DNA of 64,000 nt from Cyclobacteriaceae bacterium (GTDB lineage: Bacteria > Bacteroidota > Bacteroidia > Cytophagales > Cyclobacteriaceae), in NCBI GenBank assembly GCA_019638255.1, contig JAHBUD010000001.1, positions 2,294,001 through 2,358,000 on the forward strand. The letters run 5' to 3'. This document shows positions 60,094 through 64,000 of the stretch, piece by piece. The position numbers and the translations under genes were made by a program. A model generated the notes under the pieces. The model was not told where the DNA came from, searched no databases, and was given only the letters and a program-made list of their open reading frames with translations. The stretch's first letter is position 1. Each line of letters starts with the position of its first letter.

Positions 60094-61659
60094 ATGAATC
60101 GTTTTCTCGTTTGCTTCTTCATTTTGTTTGTCTCCTTCTTTGGATTTGCACAGACCAATTTAAGTTCAACCTCTTTTCAATTGGTTAATTCAGTCTATGA
60201 TGAGCAAAATCCGATAGTAAGTCCGGATGGTAAAACATTGTATTTAACAATTGGAAATCATCCACAGAATGTAGGCGGAATACGCGACCGAGGCGATATT
60301 TGGTTTTCAGTTTGGGTAGGAGATGGGTGGTCGGCTCCGGTACATGCCGGACCTGTTTTAAATGACCGATCATACAATGGAGTTGCCGGATTTTCAGATG
60401 ATGGTGAGTTGATGTACCTGTTGGGTCATTATGACCCTACCGGGCAGGCACGAACACAGGGGATAGCCGTTTCGAGGAAAACCGGCTCAGGTTGGTCGAA
60501 GCCGGAGAATGTTTTTATTCCTTATTTCCAAAACAAATCAACGGTGTTAAGCGGTCATGTTGCTATGGATGGACGCGTGTTTATTTATTCTGCTGAAACC
60601 TATGGTTCGTATGGCGTTGAAGATTTATATGTTACCACACGCGGTACAGATGGCCGCTGGTCAGAACCCCGAAACCTCGGATCATCCATTAATACTTCCC
60701 TGCAAGAGCTTACGCCATCATTAAGTGAAGATGGAAATACACTTTATTTTTCCAGCAATGGCAGGTCAGGCTTGGGGAGTTTTGATGTTTATTATAGCAA
60801 TCGGTTAGATGATTCCTTCTTGCGATGGTCAGTGCCGGTAAATATCAATCAACCGGTTAACTCAGCGGGAAGAGAATTATTTTTTAAAGCCTTCAATACA
60901 CATGGTTATTCGTTGTACACCAGCACAACCAACAGTGATGGTTACGGGGATATACGATTTTATAAGCCTGATCCAAAGGATAGTACTGTGTTGCTGGTGG
61001 TGCCCGATACGCTCATCAAAATGAGGGAGAAGAAGTATATCATTGCGGAAAATGAAATCAGGGTTTACGGTAAGGTTTATGATGCCGTCAACGAAATTCC
61101 GGTTAAGGCTGGGTTGAAGTTTGCTGGTGCAACAAACACATACGCCATTGAGTCACAGCGTTCGCTTGGCTATTCTGTTAATGTGAACTCTACGGATACC
61201 TATACCCTTGAAGTAATTGCCGATGGTTATATCAGTTCGCTTGAAAAGCTTGATCTCCACACGCTTGAACTTCGTGAACTGGAAATGGATTTCAGGTTGC
61301 AACCCATTGTAATAGGGGCAACCGTAAACCTTAAAAATGTATTGTTTGTACAAAGCAAGCCTGCGTTGCTTCCCGAATCTTACCAGGAACTTGATCTTGT
61401 AGTGGCGTTTATGAAATCCAATCCAACCGTGGAAATAGAGCTGGCCGGTCATACGGATAGCCGTGGTTCATTTCGTCAGTTAATGGAATTGTCGCAACAA
61501 CGTGTAAACCGGGTTAAGGAATACATGGTATCCAAGGGTATTGATAAAAAGCGAATCACCGGCAAAGGATACGGTGGATCGAAGCCGATAGCCAACAACG
61601 ATACCGAAGAAGGCCGTATGCTTAACCGCAGGGTTGAGTTTATCATTAAGAAAAATTAG
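60094..61659 (+). CDS. OmpA-family protein with PD40-type propeller repeats
   Basis: I start at ATG 60094, giving 521 aa with signal peptide (NRFLVCFFILFVSFFGFA). WD40-like PD40 repeats (about 30-290) include PIVSPDGKTLYLTIGNH and TPSLSEDGNTLYFSSNGRSG. A small carboxypeptidase-regulatory-like domain follows at about 330-400. The OmpA peptidoglycan-binding domain is at about 415-520, with IELAGHTDSRGSFRQLMELS and LNRRVEFII. This is a common Bacteroidetes cell-envelope architecture also found in gliding and type IX secretion proteins (PorE-like). It is probably anchored to peptidoglycan through the OmpA domain. Confidence 0.88.
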   Translation: MNRFLVCFFILFVSFFGFAQTNLSSTSFQLVNSVYDEQNPIVSPDGKTLYLTIGNHPQNVGGIRDRGDIWFSVWVGDGWSAPVHAGPVLNDRSYNGVAGFSDDGELMYLLGHYDPTGQARTQGIAVSRKTGSGWSKPENVFIPYFQNKSTVLSGHVAMDGRVFIYSAETYGSYGVEDLYVTTRGTDGRWSEPRNLGSSINTSLQELTPSLSEDGNTLYFSSNGRSGLGSFDVYYSNRLDDSFLRWSVPVNINQPVNSAGRELFFKAFNTHGYSLYTSTTNSDGYGDIRFYKPDPKDSTVLLVVPDTLIKMREKKYIIAENEIRVYGKVYDAVNEIPVKAGLKFAGATNTYAIESQRSLGYSVNVNSTDTYTLEVIADGYISSLEKLDLHTLELRELEMDFRLQPIVIGATVNLKNVLFVQSKPALLPESYQELDLVVAFMKSNPTVEIELAGHTDSRGSFRQLMELSQQRVNRVKEYMVSKGIDKKRITGKGYGGSKPIANNDTEEGRMLNRRVEFIIKKN

Positions 61660-61880
61660 AACATCAAGCAATCAATTGTTATTCCGGCTCTGCCCAATCG
61701 ATAGACAAAGTAGGTAGTTGGCAGTTGACAATTGGAAGTAGGCAGTTGGCAGTCTCCGTTCGCTCAATTTACAGGCAACTAGAAACCGGCAACTGGCAAC
61801 CAGCAACCCGTAACCCGTATCCCGTAACTCTTATAAACATGTACAACATGTTGGTAGTTAGGTGCTACGTAAGCGCCTAA
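61660..61880. repeat. Intergenic tract of TTGGCAGT/AACTGGCA and GTAACCCGTA words
   Basis: The left part (61710-61753) has TAGTTGGCAGTTGACAATTG and then GGCAGTTGGCAGT. The right part (61772-61830) has GGCAACT, CCGGCAACTGGCAACC, AGCAACCCGTAACCCG and TATCCCGTAAC. The two parts are partly complementary, so a loose hairpin is possible. No start codon with a plausible frame was seen. Confidence 0.6.
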
Positions 61881-63569
61881 TCAAAATCCTTCAGCTTTAT
61901 CATCACCCCGAGGATCAGCACCACCCTCCAGTTTTCCGTTCGGTAAAACGAGAATAGCATCCACTCTTCCAATGGCCCTTCGAGAATTAAACACATGGCC
62001 CATATCAACTAACTTTAAGCTATCTTTTTCCGATAGCGCCTTATACTCTGGTGCTATTACATCGGGGTACCACTGACTATGCACACGCTTGGCATTGACA
62101 GCCTCCTGCATGCCCATGCCGTGTTCAACAACGTTTAGGATAACCTGAAAAACTGATGTGATGATGGTGCTTCCGCCCGGTGATCCGACTACCATAAAAA
62201 GCTTCCCATTTTTTTCCACAATGGTTGGGGTCATGGCGCTGAGCATGCGTTTATTGGGTTCAACTTTATTAGCCTCACCGCCCAACACGCCAAACATATT
62301 CGGCACACCCGGCTTGGCGCTGAAATCGTCCATCTCATTATTCAGGAAGAAACCTGAACCGGCTACTACTACATAATTACCAAACCATCCATTGATAGTA
62401 GTTGTAACCGCTACAGCATTTCCATATTGATCAACTACAGAAAGGTGGGTTGTTTCTTCTGATTCATAGCCATCGATAATTCCGGGCTTAATTTCTGAAC
62501 TGGGTGTCGCCTGTTTAGGGTTGAACGACTGCATGCGGCTTCTGTTATAATTGGCATCGATCATCTGCTCAATGGGTACAGTATAGAAATCAGGATCACC
62601 AAGGTATTTCGAACGGTCAGCATAAACCCTTCGTGAAGCTTCAACCATCAGGTGCACGGTTTTCGGTGAATTGAATCCCCATTTGCGGATGGGATAATCT
62701 TCCACTGATTTAAACAATTGAACCAAACACACACCACCGCTGGAGGATGGTGGCATTGAAATGATGTTGTAATCTTTATAACCGGCAATGATAGGATCGC
62801 GCCAGGTGGATTTGTAATTCAATAGATCTTCAGCGGCAATCAATCCATTGCCGCGTTTCATTTCAGCAATAATATCCTCTGCGGTTTTTCCTTCATAAAA
62901 TCCTGCACGACCATTGTCCCGTATTCGTTCGAGTGTTTGTCCCAGGTCTTTCCAATAGATCGTGTCACCTTCGTTCCATTTTTCACGCATCAGAAAATCC
63001 GGCTTCACAGTATTATACTTAACTAAGCGCTCTTGCAAATCATTAAGCCAGGTAGCCTCCCTTGCAGTTAGTGGGAAGCCGTTAAGTGCAAGATCAATGG
63101 CGGGTTGCACAAGTTCGGCCCACGGCAACGAACCATATTGTTTGTGTGACTCCACCATTCCATCCATTGAACCGGGAACACCACAGGCGAGGTGTCCTGC
63201 GGTGCTTAAATTTTCTATTACGTTTCCATCCTCGTCCAGGTACATATTGGTTGTAGCACCACCGGGAGCTTTTTCCCGGTAATCGAGTGCAGCAACTTCA
63301 CCATTGTTTAATCGCACCACCATAAACCCTCCACCTCCGATATTACCGGCAGCGGGGAAAACAACTGCCAAGGCCAGCTGGGTAGCAATGGCAGCATCTA
63401 CTGCGTTACCGCCCTTTTTCAGAACTTCCAAACCAACTTTTGATGCAAGGGGATGCGCGGAGACAACCATGGCTGAATCGGTCACCAGGCCGACTACACT
63501 TTCCGGCTTGCGCGTAGTGCAAGCAGCGATGATAATTACAAGTAAAAGCAGTAAAGAGCGCTTTAGCAT
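61881..63569 (-). CDS. ggt: Gamma-glutamyltranspeptidase lipoprotein
   Basis: This 562-aa protein starts with a lipoprotein signal ([14 protein letters not shown]). It has the Ntn-hydrolase core: [30 protein letters not shown], the self-processing site [20 protein letters not shown] with the catalytic Thr in ETTHLS, GWFGN, and [20 protein letters not shown] with the GG oxyanion pair. It cuts gamma-glutamyl compounds after processing into two subunits. In an organism that may use bacillithiol, its natural substrate may be other gamma-glutamyl peptides. Its start is near a divergent TetR gene. Confidence 0.94.
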   Translation of the reverse strand: MLKRSLLLLLVIIIAACTTRKPESVVGLVTDSAMVVSAHPLASKVGLEVLKKGGNAVDAAIATQLALAVVFPAAGNIGGGGFMVVRLNNGEVAALDYREKAPGGATTNMYLDEDGNVIENLSTAGHLACGVPGSMDGMVESHKQYGSLPWAELVQPAIDLALNGFPLTAREATWLNDLQERLVKYNTVKPDFLMREKWNEGDTIYWKDLGQTLERIRDNGRAGFYEGKTAEDIIAEMKRGNGLIAAEDLLNYKSTWRDPIIAGYKDYNIISMPPSSSGGVCLVQLFKSVEDYPIRKWGFNSPKTVHLMVEASRRVYADRSKYLGDPDFYTVPIEQMIDANYNRSRMQSFNPKQATPSSEIKPGIIDGYESEETTHLSVVDQYGNAVAVTTTINGWFGNYVVVAGSGFFLNNEMDDFSAKPGVPNMFGVLGGEANKVEPNKRMLSAMTPTIVEKNGKLFMVVGSPGGSTIITSVFQVILNVVEHGMGMQEAVNAKRVHSQWYPDVIAPEYKALSEKDSLKLVDMGHVFNSRRAIGRVDAILVLPNGKLEGGADPRGDDKAEGF

Positions 63570-63634
63570 AAATAAATTGGTTACGTTTCGTTAAAAGTAT
63601 TAATTAAAAGCCAACTTATTGAACTGTTCATACT

Positions 63635-64000
63635 ATGAGTTTACGCAAAGAGAAAGCGGCTCGGCTAAAAGTTCACACCCTTGAGAGCACGCTGGCCATG
63701 ATTGGCAAGCGGCCGTTTGAAGACTTATATGTTGATGATCTCTGTGCGCGTGTAAAGATCAGTAAGGTCACATTCTTCAAGTACTTTCCGCAGAAGGAGG
63801 ACTTGTTGCTTTATTATTTCAGGGTGTGGTGCCTGGCTCGGGCGGTAGAATTGTCAAGTCATCCAAAGGAGGGCCTTCAGGGCATTTATTATTTGAGTGA
63901 TAAATTGAGCGAGGAATGTGAGCGTCACCCCGGCATGATGCTGAGCTTATTGGGTTACCTGGCGGATGTTAAAAGGGCACCTAAACCATTTCCTGTCAAA
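63635..64000 (+). CDS. TetR family transcriptional regulator, 3' end cut off by window
   Basis: An ATG at 63635 opens a frame that runs to the window end (122 codons, no stop). It encodes MSLRKEKAARLKVHTLESTL, then a TetR DNA-binding domain: FEDLYVDDLCARVKISKVTF and FKYFPQKEDLL. The rest is the start of the ligand/dimer domain. It is divergent from ggt (65 nt), so it may control ggt or itself. The ligand is not readable. The frame looks real by this HTH match and the absence of stops. Confidence 0.88.
   Translation, partial: MSLRKEKAARLKVHTLESTLAMIGKRPFEDLYVDDLCARVKISKVTFFKYFPQKEDLLLYYFRVWCLARAVELSSHPKEGLQGIYYLSDKLSEECERHPGMMLSLLGYLADVKRAPKPFPVK

Noticed and set aside
61710..61836. A CRISPR-like array
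   Set aside because: Repeat words are 8-10 bp, imperfect and adjacent, with no regular spacers and no cas genes nearby.

Overview
The window looks like chromosomal DNA from a Bacteroidetes bacterium, most likely of the order Cytophagales. Several things support this: a short (287 aa) primary sigma factor, promoters of the form TTTG-N19/21-TAnnTTTG ahead of rpsO and a tRNA-Thr gene, a bacillithiol gene (bshB1), an S46 dipeptidyl-peptidase, one large LptF/LptG-type permease, DUF349 and START-like proteins, many lipoproteins, and almost no Shine-Dalgarno sequences. The genus cannot be fixed from the sequence. No rRNA, CRISPR array, complete prophage or classical insertion sequence was seen.

Layout. 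1-10.9 kb: a plus-strand alpha-glucan cluster, running GH13 amylase (5' end cut off by the window), GlgE maltosyltransferase, TreS-maltokinase fusion, GlgB branching enzyme and a GH57 protein. It encodes a GlgE-type route from maltose through maltose-1-phosphate to branched alpha-glucan. Its TreS domain has Pro where the GH13 nucleophile Asp should be. 10.9-15.2 kb: an accessory stretch with a barrel-less TonB-plug/MG2-like protein, a broken Bro-N gene and an amidohydrolase lipoprotein. 15.2-20 kb: a Crp/Fnr regulator, a small unknown protein, and the upper-glycolysis operon pgi-pfkA-ROK kinase. 20.2-21.0 kb: tRNA-Met(CAU) followed by a tandem 350-bp array, each unit holding a terminator, a small GIY-YIG gene and a chimeric tRNA 3' half. 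This is the most unusual structure in the window.

21-32.4 kb: housekeeping genes (START-like protein, LptF/G permease, rpsO, pnp, rpoD, trxB, bshB1, pdxH, YqgE, DUF349 protein, tRNA-Thr). 32.4-37.7 kb: small metabolic and unknown genes (cupin, acyltransferase, GreA-like protein, NIPSNAP, sugar isomerase-like protein, RidA, GNAT-like protein). 37.8-40 kb: a minus-strand sulfur operon (SQR-like flavoprotein, TusE/DsrC-like, DsrE-like) behind an Fnr-like palindrome. The same 12-bp palindrome lies between the cupin and acyltransferase genes.

40-64 kb: mixed genes for envelope and periplasmic functions: SDR, DPP11-like peptidase, DUF3089 hydrolase, membrane methyltransferase-like protein, propeller lipoprotein, GCS2-CBS fusion, CHAD protein, GH32 fructan hydrolase, secreted nuclease, PIG-L protein, a small membrane protein overlapping a sodium:solute symporter, GMC oxidoreductase, DUF2911 protein, 3-methyladenine glycosylase, OmpA-family protein, gamma-glutamyltranspeptidase and a TetR gene cut by the window end. 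Several intergenic spaces carry degenerate repeats: two palindromes built from CGCAAAG-like words and one TTGGCAGT/AACTGGCA tract.
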